DNA from: Acidimicrobiaceae bacterium UBA7830
Lineage (GTDB): Bacteria; Actinomycetota; Acidimicrobiia; Acidimicrobiales; Ilumatobacteraceae
DNA length: 19,088 bases
NCBI GenBank assembly: GCA_002501485.1
Contig: DLTS01000074.1
Location: forward strand, 1 to 19,088
Direction: 5' to 3'
Program-made: the position numbers and the translations under genes
Notes under the pieces: generated by a model
Database searches by the model: none
What the model was told of the DNA's origin: nothing
What the model saw: only the letters and a program-made list of their open reading frames with translations
Part shown: one piece after another, positions 1-7,099 of the stretch
How positions within the stretch are numbered: position 1 is the first letter of the stretch
Layout: the number at the start of each line of letters is the position of its first letter

Positions 1-177
1 ATCGAAAGGTGTGTCAGGGGTTGGCTCAGCAGATGGATCTACTTCGGTGGCAGCTGATGTTTCAGTGACGACCTCGCCAGTTGCAATTTGGACTTGATCA
101 GTCCATTTCTCGCCGTTGTAATACCGCCTTGGATAGCGGCCATACGGATCTTCGAACCATCCTCGAGGGCTCTCCAT
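1..177 (-). CDS. DUF2510 domain protein, N-terminal 59 aa (runs off left edge)
   Basis: A minus-strand frame stays open from an ATG at 177-175 to the window edge. Residues 6-29 contain GWFEDPYGRYPRRYYNGEKW followed by TDQV, which matches the short DUF2510 module of actinobacteria (GWY.DP......YWDG..WT). After it comes a Thr/Glu/Pro-rich, low-complexity linker (about residues 31-59). In known family members such a linker usually leads to a membrane segment or another domain, but that part lies outside the window. A GGAAG Shine-Dalgarno sits about 9 nt upstream of the ATG, and an in-frame TAG lies seven codons upstream, so the start is well bounded. The function of DUF2510 is unknown; it is usually found at the N-terminus of membrane or secreted actinobacterial proteins. 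I am confident of the domain but can say nothing about the full protein. Confidence 0.8.
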   Translation of the reverse strand, partial: MESPRGWFEDPYGRYPRRYYNGEKWTDQVQIATGEVVTETSAATEVDPSAEPTPDTPFD

Positions 178-314
178 CAGACTGCACTTCCATTTCTAGT
201 TTCGCCTGAAAGTAACAGCCGTGTCAGTCTGTCGAACTCCATAGACAACCTTTCCACAACCTGCGAGCACGTTGCAATCATCAGCAACATGTCGTGAATT
301 GCACGGCGGCCGGC

Positions 315-342
315 ACGGGTTCGAATCCCGCACGGGCTGCCA
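315..342 (+). other. tRNA 3'-end-like segment (T-arm, acceptor strand, CCA) without a 5' half
   Basis: The segment shows a T-loop TTCGAAT (320-326) flanked by CGGG and CCCG. It is followed by seven acceptor-strand bases, ACGGGCT (332-338), a discriminator G and a genomically encoded CCA (340-342). This is the standard layout of a tRNA 3' end. No matching 5' acceptor strand (AGCCCGT or wobble variants) occurs anywhere upstream in the window, there is no D-arm, and the putative anticodon region does not form a stem. The outermost T-stem pair (A315-C331) is mismatched. I therefore read it as a remnant or a displaced 3' end, such as an integration-site duplicate, and not as a working tRNA. A chance match is possible. 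A strong terminator 50 nt downstream fits a former tRNA transcription unit. Confidence 0.5.
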
Positions 343-392
343 AGCCGGTTTTATCCGAACGATTCTCTGGGTTGTCCATTCAGGGTGGCCCA

Positions 393-417
393 GCAGCGGT
401 TTTCGCTGCGTTTTCTT
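393..417 (+). terminator. Rho-independent terminator downstream of the tRNA-like segment
   Basis: Stem GCAGCG (393-398), loop GTTTT, stem CGCTGC (404-409), then GTTTTCTT. This is a perfect 6-bp GC-rich hairpin followed by a U-rich tract on the plus strand. It ends whatever is transcribed rightward from before it. No protein gene lies upstream on that strand, which supports an RNA gene or a remnant of one at 315-342. It also insulates the amidase that starts at 459. Confidence 0.75.
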
Positions 418-424
418 CACTGCG

Positions 425-452
425 TTGGGCACCGCCCCGGGTGTGATAGGCA
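425..452 (+). promoter_or_regulatory. Candidate promoter of the amidase, leaderless arrangement
   Basis: TTGGGC (425-430) and TAGGCA (447-452) are separated by 16 nt. The second hexamer ends 6 nt before the ATG at 459, so transcription would begin close to the start codon. No Shine-Dalgarno is visible before this ATG. The -10 lacks the usual final T, so the call is tentative. Confidence 0.3.
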
Positions 453-458
453 ACACAC

Positions 459-1892
459 ATGAAAGATCTCGCAACACAGACACGGTGGATGGATGCAACC
501 GCTCAAGCCGAACTCGTCGCCAACGGAGATGTCACACCCGTTGAACTCGTCGATGCAGCGATTGAACGAATGGAGTCACTTGACGGCGATCTCAACGCAC
601 TGACCTATCGATGGTTCGATACCGCTCGCGAGGTCGCCGGTTTGCCGGCACTTCCCGATGGGCCATTTAAGGGTGTTCCGTTTCTATTGAAAGACCTTCA
701 TGCCCACATGGAAGGCATGCCGATGTCGAATGGGTCAGCGGCATTGAAGGAAGCGAACTATCACTCGACGATTGACACCACGATCGTGAGTCGATTCAAG
801 GCCGCTGGCTTGGTCATCTGTGGTCGCACAAATAGCCCAGAGATGGGAACCGTCCCGGTGACCGAGCCGGTTGCATGGGGGCCGACTCGCAACCCGTGGA
901 ACACAGATCACACGCCAGGAGGTTCATCAGGCGGAGCGTCGGCTGCGGTCGCATCGGGCATGGTACCGATGGCGCATGCCTCTGATGGGGGTGGGTCGAT
1001 CAGAATCCCAGCTGCGTGTGCGGGTCTGGTCGGGTTGAAAACATCGCAGGGGCGAATTTCGACTGGGCCGCACCGAGCGGAAACAGGCCTGGGTGTCGAG
1101 CTTGCGGTTTCTCACTCGGTGCGTGACACCGCCACGCTGCTCGATGCCGTTGTCGGTCCGGGCATTGGCGACTCTGTCATTGCACCGACGCCGCCAATGA
1201 CGTACACCGAGGCGCTCGCGCGCGACCCGGGCACGTTGCGGGTCGGAATTCTGGCCCATCACCCCAGAGGTGGAACGATCGGCGATGACTGTGTTGACGC
1301 AGCCGAATCAGCGGGTCATATGTTGGAACGCCTCGGTCATTCGGTTGAATACTCGTTTCCTCAGGTGCTGACCGATCCGAACACGGTTTCACGCTTTATG
1401 GCGCTGTGGGCAGTCGGTGCTGCGATGAATGTGAAGACGTTCTCCGAGATGCTGGGTCGAGAGATCACCGCTGATGATATGGAGCTCATGAACTGGGTGC
1501 AGGCGGAGTTCGCGCAAAATATGTCAGGAGTTGATTACGCCACCGCTCTCGCAGGCGTTGCGTCGTATCGGCGTGAATGTTTGCAATGGTGGGCCGACGG
1601 CTTTGACATCCTTGTAACGCCGACATTGGGGGAAACGCCACCGAAAATTGGTGAACACGACAACAACCCCGATCGTCCAATGGACCCGATGCGCAGGGCT
1701 GCAGAGTGGATCCCATTTACGCCACCATTCAACACAACCGGCCAGCCTGCGATCAGTTTGCCGCTCCACGTCGCTGGCAACGGACTTCCTGTGGGCGTGC
1801 AATTCGTTGCGGACTACGGGCGAGATGATCTTCTCATCAGCCTCGCCGCTCAACTCGAGCGAGCGTTCCCCTGGGGGCACATCGAAGCATGA
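459..1892 (+). CDS. Amidase-signature family hydrolase (NylA-like, not GatA)
   Basis: This 477-aa protein has the complete Ser-cisSer-Lys triad of the amidase signature family: Lys78 in FLLKDL, cis-Ser156 in GGSSGG, and nucleophile Ser180 in GGGSIRIPA. The 24-residue Ser-Ser spacing is typical. The SDGGGSIRIPA version of the motif and the C-terminal FNTTGQPAISLPL block resemble the 6-aminohexanoate-cyclic-dimer hydrolase / general amidase branch more than GatA of the tRNA amidotransferase; this rests on recalled motifs. The likely reaction is hydrolysis of an amide to acid and amine in the cytoplasm, substrate unknown. The ATG at 459 has no clear Shine-Dalgarno. An ATG at 489 (residue 11) is an alternative start and would still leave a normal family N-terminus. 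The gene stands alone between a terminator and the convergent glnS; no gatB or gatC is next to it. Confidence 0.88.
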   Translation: MKDLATQTRWMDATAQAELVANGDVTPVELVDAAIERMESLDGDLNALTYRWFDTAREVAGLPALPDGPFKGVPFLLKDLHAHMEGMPMSNGSAALKEANYHSTIDTTIVSRFKAAGLVICGRTNSPEMGTVPVTEPVAWGPTRNPWNTDHTPGGSSGGASAAVASGMVPMAHASDGGGSIRIPAACAGLVGLKTSQGRISTGPHRAETGLGVELAVSHSVRDTATLLDAVVGPGIGDSVIAPTPPMTYTEALARDPGTLRVGILAHHPRGGTIGDDCVDAAESAGHMLERLGHSVEYSFPQVLTDPNTVSRFMALWAVGAAMNVKTFSEMLGREITADDMELMNWVQAEFAQNMSGVDYATALAGVASYRRECLQWWADGFDILVTPTLGETPPKIGEHDNNPDRPMDPMRRAAEWIPFTPPFNTTGQPAISLPLHVAGNGLPVGVQFVADYGRDDLLISLAAQLERAFPWGHIEA

Positions 1893-1952
1893 GGCTCGTG
1901 CTTGCCGGTGGGCCCATGGCCTTGCAGAGCACCCCGCCACCATTGATATCTC

Positions 1953-1971
1953 GTTAGCGAAAACAGCTAAC
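1953..1971. terminator. Small dyad at the amidase / glnS convergence
   Basis: GTTAGC (1953-1958), a 7-nt loop and GCTAAC (1966-1971) form a perfect 6-bp hairpin overlapping the glnS stop codon. It lies in the 74-bp gap between the two convergent genes. It is AT-rich and has no U-tract, so terminator function is uncertain. Confidence 0.3.
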
Positions 1972-3643
1972 CACGTTGCTGGATGCGAGCCCACTCGTCG
2001 CGCAAACCGACTGTTCGGTGAAATAGCAATTGCGTGCGGGGGTCGTGGGCGAAATAGCCGAGGCGTTCAAACTGCACGACTTCCCCGGGAGCGAGATGAG
2101 CCATTGATGGCTCAAACATGCAGTTCTCGAGCGTGGTTGCCGAATTTGGATCGAGATCATCCATCGGGTCACCGGTTTCTGTTCCTGGGATTTCAGTTGA
2201 AAATAGGCGTTCGTACAGCGCAGCCGATCCAGAGACTGCATGCCCTGCAGACACCCAGTGCATCGTTGACTTCACCTTGCGACCATCTGGAGCGTTACCA
2301 CCTCGGGTCTCAGGGTCATAGGTGGCGTAGACAGTGGTTGGAGTGCCGGCGTCATCAACATCGAATCCGGTGCAGGTGACGAAATATGCTCCGCGGAGCC
2401 GCACCTCTCTTCCGGGAGTGAGCCTGAAATATTTTGGCGGTGGGTCAGCCCGGAAGTCGTCTTGCTCGATGTACAACTCGGCGGTGAAGGGAACCAAACG
2501 CGTACCGTCGTCAAGATTTTCAGGGTTATTGACAACCTCGACTTCGTTGATCTCACCTTCCGGCCAGTTGGTAATGACAAGTCGCAGCGGGTTCAGAACA
2601 GCCATCTTGCGTTGCGCGGTTGCGTTGAGATGTTGCCGCACAAATGATTCGAGTAGTTCAATCTGATGGCGGCTATTGGCTCGCGACACACCGATGTATG
2701 AGCAGAACTCCTTGATGGCTTCAGCCGGATAGCCCCGTCGACGGAGCCCCCGCAGAGTGGGCAGTCGAGGGTCATCCCACCCATCGACAATGCCGTCTTC
2801 AACGAGCGCAGCGAGGCGCCGCTTTGAGGTGATGGTGTGGGTGAGTTCGAGGCGAGCGAATTCTGTCTGGCGAGGCGTGTCGCTCGGAAGTGGCAACTTG
2901 GAGAGGTACCAGTCGTACAGCGGCCGGTGGCTGTCGAACTCAAGAGTGCACAGGGAGTGAGTAACGCCCTCAATTGCGTCACTTTGTCCATGTGCCCAGT
3001 CGTAGGTCGGATAGATATGCCATCGGTCGCCCGTGCGATGGTGCGGTTCATTGCGGATGCGATACATCACCGGGTCGCGCAACTGCATGTTCTCGTGTTG
3101 CATATCGATCTTCGCTCTGAGGACTCGAGCGCCTTCGTCGAATTCTCCGTCTCGCATCTTGCGAAAGAGTTCGAGGTTCTCTTCAACGGAACGCGTCCTA
3201 AACGGGCTCTCGATGCCGGGCTGCCCGAAGCCACCCCGTTGATCTGAAATCGTTTCCGCGTCCTGATCATCGACATAGGCCAAACCCTCTGAAATGAGGT
3301 GCTCGGCCCATTCATAGAGTTGTTCGAAGTAGTCGCTCGCGTAGAGCGGCGCGCCATGTGGTTGGTACCCAAGCCACTTGAGGTCTTCAAGAATTCCGTC
3401 GACGTATGTCGTGTCTTCGGTATCGGGGTTTGTGTCGTCGAACCGAAGGTTGCAGATTCCGCCAAATTCGTTGGCTAATTCGAAATCGAGGGTGATGGCT
3501 TTTGCGTGTCCGATATGGAGATATCCGTTTGGTTCTGGCGGAAAGCGTGTTTGGAGTCGCCCCATGAACCGACCGTTGGCAACATCGTCTCGGACGAGTT
3601 CTCGAACAAAGTCGTCTAGAGGTTCGCTTGCGCCGTTCGTCAC
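1967..3643 (-). CDS. glnS: Glutaminyl-tRNA synthetase
   Basis: The 558-aa product is close to the E. coli enzyme's length. It carries the class I motifs in GlnRS form: PPEPNGYLHIGHAK (35-48, HIGH at 43-46), the NLRFDDTNP block (65-73) and TSKRR (272-276) in the KMSKS position. The Rossmann fold, acceptor-binding insertion and two-barrel anticodon-binding C-terminus (about 340-558) all appear intact. It charges tRNA-Gln with glutamine using ATP. The first codon is GTG, since the plus strand reads CAC at 3641-3643. GGAGGG directly abuts it, too close for a normal Shine-Dalgarno, while CATACT lies 6 nt upstream, so a leaderless start is plausible. It diverges from the acyl-CoA dehydrogenase across 75 bp. 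The alternative, GluRS, is unlikely because the PPEPNG and NLRFDDTNP versions are specific to GlnRS. Confidence 0.95.
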   Translation of the reverse strand: MTNGASEPLDDFVRELVRDDVANGRFMGRLQTRFPPEPNGYLHIGHAKAITLDFELANEFGGICNLRFDDTNPDTEDTTYVDGILEDLKWLGYQPHGAPLYASDYFEQLYEWAEHLISEGLAYVDDQDAETISDQRGGFGQPGIESPFRTRSVEENLELFRKMRDGEFDEGARVLRAKIDMQHENMQLRDPVMYRIRNEPHHRTGDRWHIYPTYDWAHGQSDAIEGVTHSLCTLEFDSHRPLYDWYLSKLPLPSDTPRQTEFARLELTHTITSKRRLAALVEDGIVDGWDDPRLPTLRGLRRRGYPAEAIKEFCSYIGVSRANSRHQIELLESFVRQHLNATAQRKMAVLNPLRLVITNWPEGEINEVEVVNNPENLDDGTRLVPFTAELYIEQDDFRADPPPKYFRLTPGREVRLRGAYFVTCTGFDVDDAGTPTTVYATYDPETRGGNAPDGRKVKSTMHWVSAGHAVSGSAALYERLFSTEIPGTETGDPMDDLDPNSATTLENCMFEPSMAHLAPGEVVQFERLGYFAHDPRTQLLFHRTVGLRDEWARIQQRG

Positions 3644-3649
3644 CCCTCC

Positions 3650-3678
3650 AGTATGCGTGATGCGGGTCGCATTCCGAA
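3650..3678 (-). promoter_or_regulatory. Candidate glnS promoter, leaderless arrangement
   Basis: On the minus strand TTCGGA (3678-3673) and CATACT (3655-3650) are spaced by 17 nt. CATACT ends 6 nt before the GTG start, placing the predicted transcription start at or next to the first codon. It shares the 75-bp divergent gap with the opposite promoter at 3707-3712. Confidence 0.4.
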
Positions 3679-3706
3679 CGACTTTCCCTCAGCGCGTTGT
3701 ACTTCG

Positions 3707-3712
3707 TAGTCT
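3707..3712 (+). promoter_or_regulatory. Candidate -10 of the acyl-CoA dehydrogenase gene
   Basis: TAGTCT fits the TANNNT actinobacterial -10 pattern and ends 6 nt before the ATG at 3719. The intervening GGGGAC is too close to act as a normal ribosome binding site. No good -35 is seen. Confidence 0.4.
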
Positions 3713-3718
3713 GGGGAC

Positions 3719-4864
3719 ATGCGCGCAATCTTTGACGATGTTCACGACGAGTTCCGACGCTCGTTTGCCTCATGGGTGGCGAAAGAGATCGCTCCTGACT
3801 ACATGCTGTGGGAAGAGGCCGGTATTGCACCCCGCGAGATCTTCACCTCTGCCGGGTCGAATGGGTTCCTCGGCATGCAGATACCAGAAGAATTTGGAGG
3901 CGGAGGATCAGACGACTTCCGTTTCAACCAAATAGTTGCCGAGGAATTCGCCTATGCAGGTATCGGCGGAGCCGGGTTGGGCATCACTCTTCACAACGAC
4001 ATCACCATTCCGTACTACCTTGAGCTTGCAAACGACGAGCAGCGTCAACGTTGGCTTCCAGGAATCGCCTCGGGTGATTTGATTACCGCAATTGCGATGA
4101 CCGAGCCCGGCACAGGCTCAGACCTTGCGAGTGTTGGAACGACCGCAGTGCGAGATGGCGATGTGTACGTCGTGAACGGTTCGAAAACATTCATCACGAA
4201 CGGAATCAACTCAGACCTCGTCATTGTTGTTGCGAAGACTGACCCGACTGCTCGTCATTCGGGAATGACACTGCTCGTGGTCGAGCGCGGTATGGAAGGT
4301 TTCGATCGTGGACGGAATCTCGAAAAGATCGGAAATCATTCTCAGGACACCGCTGAGCTGTTCTTCGATGATGTTCGCATTCCGGTTGCAAACCGAATGG
4401 GCGAGGAGGGTGAGGCGTTCCGGTATCTCTCGTCGAACCTTGCTCAGGAACGACTTTCGATTGCAATCACAGGCGTGGCGTCCGCGCAAGCTGCACTGAA
4501 CTCAACGGTTGAGTACGTGAAAGAGCGCACAGCGTTCGGCAAATCACTCGGACAATTTCAAAACACGAAGTTTGTGCTGGCAGAGGTGAAGACGGCAATT
4601 GAAGTTGCCCAGGCATATGTCGACCAGTCGGTGATGAAACTCATCGCCGGCGAGTTGACCCCGACCGAGGCGGCTCAGGCCAAGTACTGGTGCACTGACT
4701 TGCAGCATGATGCAGCGCATCGCTGTCTGCAATTGTTCGGTGGATACGGCTATACCCTTGAGTACCCGATCGCCCGTAATTACGCCGACGCGCGAGTTAC
4801 CTCGATTTACGGTGGCACGAACGAGATCATGAAGACCATCATCTCGAAATCGCTCGGGCTGTGA
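3719..4864 (+). CDS. Acyl-CoA dehydrogenase (LCAD/IVD-type catalytic Glu)
   Basis: A 381-aa flavoenzyme of the normal family length. It has the N-terminal helical domain (about 5-120), the FAD/substrate signature AMTEPGTGSD (126-135), the middle beta-domain, and a C-terminal helical domain ending in IYGGTNEIMK (363-372). Where medium-chain enzymes carry the catalytic Glu in YEGT, this protein has YGGT. The base is instead probably Glu244 in AQERLSIA, as in long-chain and isovaleryl-CoA dehydrogenases. It would oxidise an acyl-CoA to the 2,3-enoyl-CoA and pass electrons to ETF. The arrangement suggests a branched or long-chain substrate, but this is inference. It is a single gene, divergent from glnS and convergent with the SDR. 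Confidence 0.93.
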   Translation: MRAIFDDVHDEFRRSFASWVAKEIAPDYMLWEEAGIAPREIFTSAGSNGFLGMQIPEEFGGGGSDDFRFNQIVAEEFAYAGIGGAGLGITLHNDITIPYYLELANDEQRQRWLPGIASGDLITAIAMTEPGTGSDLASVGTTAVRDGDVYVVNGSKTFITNGINSDLVIVVAKTDPTARHSGMTLLVVERGMEGFDRGRNLEKIGNHSQDTAELFFDDVRIPVANRMGEEGEAFRYLSSNLAQERLSIAITGVASAQAALNSTVEYVKERTAFGKSLGQFQNTKFVLAEVKTAIEVAQAYVDQSVMKLIAGELTPTEAAQAKYWCTDLQHDAAHRCLQLFGGYGYTLEYPIARNYADARVTSIYGGTNEIMKTIISKSLGL

Positions 4865-4874
4865 TCGGGGCGCA

Positions 4875-4894
4875 CTGAACCGATCAGGGTTCAG
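4875..4894. terminator. Hairpin between convergent acyl-CoA dehydrogenase and SDR genes
   Basis: CTGAACC (4875-4881), loop GATCAG and GGTTCAG (4888-4894) form a perfect 7-bp stem in the 51-bp convergent gap. No U-tract follows on either side. Its position suggests a bidirectional terminator of the U-poor type common in actinobacteria. Confidence 0.45.
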
Positions 4895-4915
4895 AACGCG
4901 ATCAGAAGAGAGAGA

Positions 4916-5659
4916 TCAGATTCGAAGCGTGGTTCCGCCGTCGACCACGAGCACGGCTCCAGTCACGTACTTTGAGCGCAGCAGCCCGAGCATCGACTCG
5001 GCGCAGTCGTCGGGTGTCGCTGAGCGGCCGAGAGGTGCGGTCTTCGAAATCATCGCGTGCTGGTCATCCCAGTCGTCAGTCCACGGGGTCGCAACAAGCC
5101 CTGGGGCAATTGCATTCACTCGCACCGGCCCCGACACCTTGGCAAGCAATTGCGTCATGTGATTGAGAGCGATCTTTGTCATTGCGTAGGCAACAGATGA
5201 GCCGACCTGACGAACACCAGCAATCGAAGTGACGTTGATGACATTGCCGTCCTCGGATTGCTTCAAATGTGGCATCGCGTACTTGGTGAGCCACCACGTT
5301 CCGAACACGTTTACATCGAACGTCTTTTTGAAGATCTCATCGGTAAGAGCTTCAAGGTCATCGTGAGGCACGAGCGTTGTCCAGCCGGCGTTATTGATGA
5401 GAAAATCGAGTTGGCCGTAGCGCTCGATCGTCGAGTCGATAAGTGCATGGCCTTGCGCTTGGTTTGCAATATCGGCCTGGATGTAGCACGACTCACCGGG
5501 GAGGGCGTCTGAGACGTTTTGGCCAGCTTCGACTGAGTTGGCCGAGTTGACGACGACGGTGGCGCCGAGCTCTGACAGCCGATGGGCGGTGGCCTCACCA
5601 ATGCCTGATGATGATCCTGTGACGATGGCGACGCGGCCTGCAAATTCGTTGTTGCTCAT
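4916..5659 (-). CDS. Classical short-chain dehydrogenase/reductase
   Basis: A 247-aa classical SDR with every expected element: the cofactor motif TGSSSGIG (14-21), the structural NNAG (89-92), the helix-4 Asn in DVNVFG, and the catalytic Ser145, Tyr158 and Lys162 (YAMTK). It ends in the usual VDGGT region. It should interconvert an alcohol or 3-hydroxyacyl group and a ketone with NAD(P)H; substrate unknown. No acidic residue ends beta-2 (VVVNSANS), which favours NADPH weakly. The start is ATG at 5659. No Shine-Dalgarno is present, and CACACT lies exactly 6 nt upstream as a possible -10 (see the leaderless finding). It is a single gene, divergent from the aminotransferase. It could be FabG-like, but the acyl-CoA genes around it make a catabolic role as likely. 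Confidence 0.92.
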   Translation of the reverse strand: MSNNEFAGRVAIVTGSSSGIGEATAHRLSELGATVVVNSANSVEAGQNVSDALPGESCYIQADIANQAQGHALIDSTIERYGQLDFLINNAGWTTLVPHDDLEALTDEIFKKTFDVNVFGTWWLTKYAMPHLKQSEDGNVINVTSIAGVRQVGSSVAYAMTKIALNHMTQLLAKVSGPVRVNAIAPGLVATPWTDDWDDQHAMISKTAPLGRSATPDDCAESMLGLLRSKYVTGAVLVVDGGTTLRI

Positions 5660-5665
5660 AGTGGG

Positions 5666-5671
5666 AGTGTG
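5666..5671 (-). promoter_or_regulatory. Candidate -10 of the SDR gene, leaderless arrangement
   Basis: CACACT on the minus strand (5671-5666) keeps A at position 2 and T at position 6 and ends 6 nt before the ATG. No Shine-Dalgarno and no clear -35 are visible. Confidence 0.3.
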
Positions 5672-5781
5672 TCAGATGTCGTCGTGCAGGAGTGAGCCGG
5701 AGAATGATGCATCCTGAGGGGCTTCTCTGCTCGATTCACGCGTATGTACGGGGCTCGTGTCGTTATGGAAGAATGTGCTCT

Positions 5782-7029
5782 ATGTCGCAGACACTTTCGG
5801 AATCATCGGTTGACCGCTATCCGTTCACCCGGCCTGCAAGTCGTCCTCCTGTTGTCGTCGAGACCGACGGAGTGGAACTCATCCTCGAAGATGGAGAACG
5901 GGTTATCGATGCCGCAGGTGGAGCGGTGGTGACCAATATCGGGCACGGCCGAGGAGAAATTGCTGATGCCGTTGCAACCGCAATGCGGTCAATCGACTAC
6001 GTGGTTCCGACATGGGCAACGCCGAACCGGGTCGCTCTCGTTGATCGGCTTGTCAACAACTGGCTTCCAGAAGGATTCGGGCACGTGTACTTCGCTGGCG
6101 GAGGATCAGAAGCGACCGATACTGCGGTTCGAGTTGCTCGCCAATATCACCTCAGCCGCGGAAACGACCAGCGTTACAAGGTGATCGCCCGACTGCCGAG
6201 TTACCACGGAGCGACGATTGCCACGCTCGGAATTGGCGGACACATGGCACGTCGCTCAGGACTTGACCCGTTGCTTGCCGAGTGGCCAAAAGTTCCATGG
6301 AATGATGCATCTGCTTTGGCGGCGGCAATCGAGGCAGCAGGCCCAGAGACCGTTTCTGCGTTTATGGCTGAACCAATTATCGGCGCCTCGGCCGGAGCGC
6401 TCGTTGCGAACGAAGATTATTGGCAGCAGGTGATGGAGGTCTGCCAGCACTACGGAGTGCTCTTTATTGCAGATGAGGTGATGACCGGGTTTGGCCGAAC
6501 AGGTCTCACATGGGGGCATGAGCACGATCCGGTGCAGCCTGACATCCTTGTATCGGCAAAGGGGCTCGGGGGCGGCTACGTCCCGATGTCGATGGTGACC
6601 GCATCTGACGAGGTCACCGGGTCGATTTCCGATGCTGGTGGAAACGTGATGTTCTTCACCTATTCAGGCCCAGACGCAATGTGTGCGGGAGCGCTTGCCG
6701 TTCTCGAGATCATGGAACGCGAGCAACTCGTCGACCGAGCGAAGGTGATGGGCGACCGAATGCAGTCGGCGTTGTCGAGCGCTCTTGACGGCCATTCCAG
6801 GGTCACCGAAATTCGCGGCCGTGGCCTCATGATTGGCGTTGAACTCGCCGGCCTGAGTGCGGTGGAAGCCGTTGAAGCGTGTGTGCAGCGAGGAATGTGG
6901 GTCTATCCCGCAGGGTCTGGGCCTGCCGTAGCTGACGCGTTGCTGTTTGCGCCGCCGATGGTCGTAACCGACGATCACATCGATCGCATCATTGACATCA
7001 CTGTCGACGCACTCAACTCATTTGGCTGA
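5782..7029 (+). CDS. Class III PLP-dependent aminotransferase
   Basis: A 415-aa fold-type I aminotransferase of subgroup III. It shows the phosphate-binding GGGSEATD (106-113), ring-stacking YHG (141-143), and Asp231 in DEVMTGFGRTG for the pyridine nitrogen. Lys260 in SAKGLGGGY is the PLP Schiff-base lysine. It transfers an amino group, often from an omega-amino acid, amine or beta-amino acid, to a keto acid; the substrate cannot be named. I chose the ATG at 5782 because GGAAGA lies about 10 nt upstream and the protein then begins like its relatives. The frame is open to 5692, but the extra 30 residues (Cys/Arg/Met-rich) look non-coding. ATG 5773 is a second option. It is a single gene, divergent from the SDR and convergent with the hot-dog gene. 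Confidence 0.92.
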   Translation: MSQTLSESSVDRYPFTRPASRPPVVVETDGVELILEDGERVIDAAGGAVVTNIGHGRGEIADAVATAMRSIDYVVPTWATPNRVALVDRLVNNWLPEGFGHVYFAGGGSEATDTAVRVARQYHLSRGNDQRYKVIARLPSYHGATIATLGIGGHMARRSGLDPLLAEWPKVPWNDASALAAAIEAAGPETVSAFMAEPIIGASAGALVANEDYWQQVMEVCQHYGVLFIADEVMTGFGRTGLTWGHEHDPVQPDILVSAKGLGGGYVPMSMVTASDEVTGSISDAGGNVMFFTYSGPDAMCAGALAVLEIMEREQLVDRAKVMGDRMQSALSSALDGHSRVTEIRGRGLMIGVELAGLSAVEAVEACVQRGMWVYPAGSGPAVADALLFAPPMVVTDDHIDRIIDITVDALNSFG

Positions 7030-7051
7030 TCTTCAACTCATGTGAGACGCA

Positions 7052-7068
7052 GCCACACGGTGGCGTTT
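7052..7068 (+). terminator. Candidate terminator after the aminotransferase
   Basis: GCCAC (7052-7056), loop ACG and GTGGC (7060-7064) are followed by GTTTG, 22 nt after the stop codon, in the 70-bp gap before the convergent gene. The stem is short and the U-run is only three, so this is a moderate call. Confidence 0.4.
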
Positions 7069-7099
7069 GGTGCGAGTGAATGCAACTGCCCCAGGGCTT

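Noticed and set aside
250..342. A complete tRNA gene ending at the CCA at 340-342
   Set aside because: No 5' strand pairs with ACGGGCT within the window, there is no D-arm and no anticodon stem; only the 3' portion is tRNA-like.
196..498. 100-codon minus-strand open frame across the tRNA-like segment
   Set aside because: It reads through the tRNA-like segment and the terminator, has no family-like sequence and no ribosome binding site; it is a by-product of the tRNA end.
459..1892. Amidase as GatA of the tRNA amidotransferase beside glnS
   Set aside because: The motif around the nucleophile is the general amidase form, and gatB/gatC are absent nearby; a full GlnRS is next door.
1648..2379. 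243-codon plus-strand open frame spanning the amidase end and glnS
   Set aside because: It overlaps two well-supported genes in other frames and its translation is Arg/Ser/His-rich without domain pattern.
5692..5781. Longer aminotransferase start giving 445 aa
   Set aside because: The extra residues look non-coding and the GGAAGA ribosome binding site points to the ATG at 5782.
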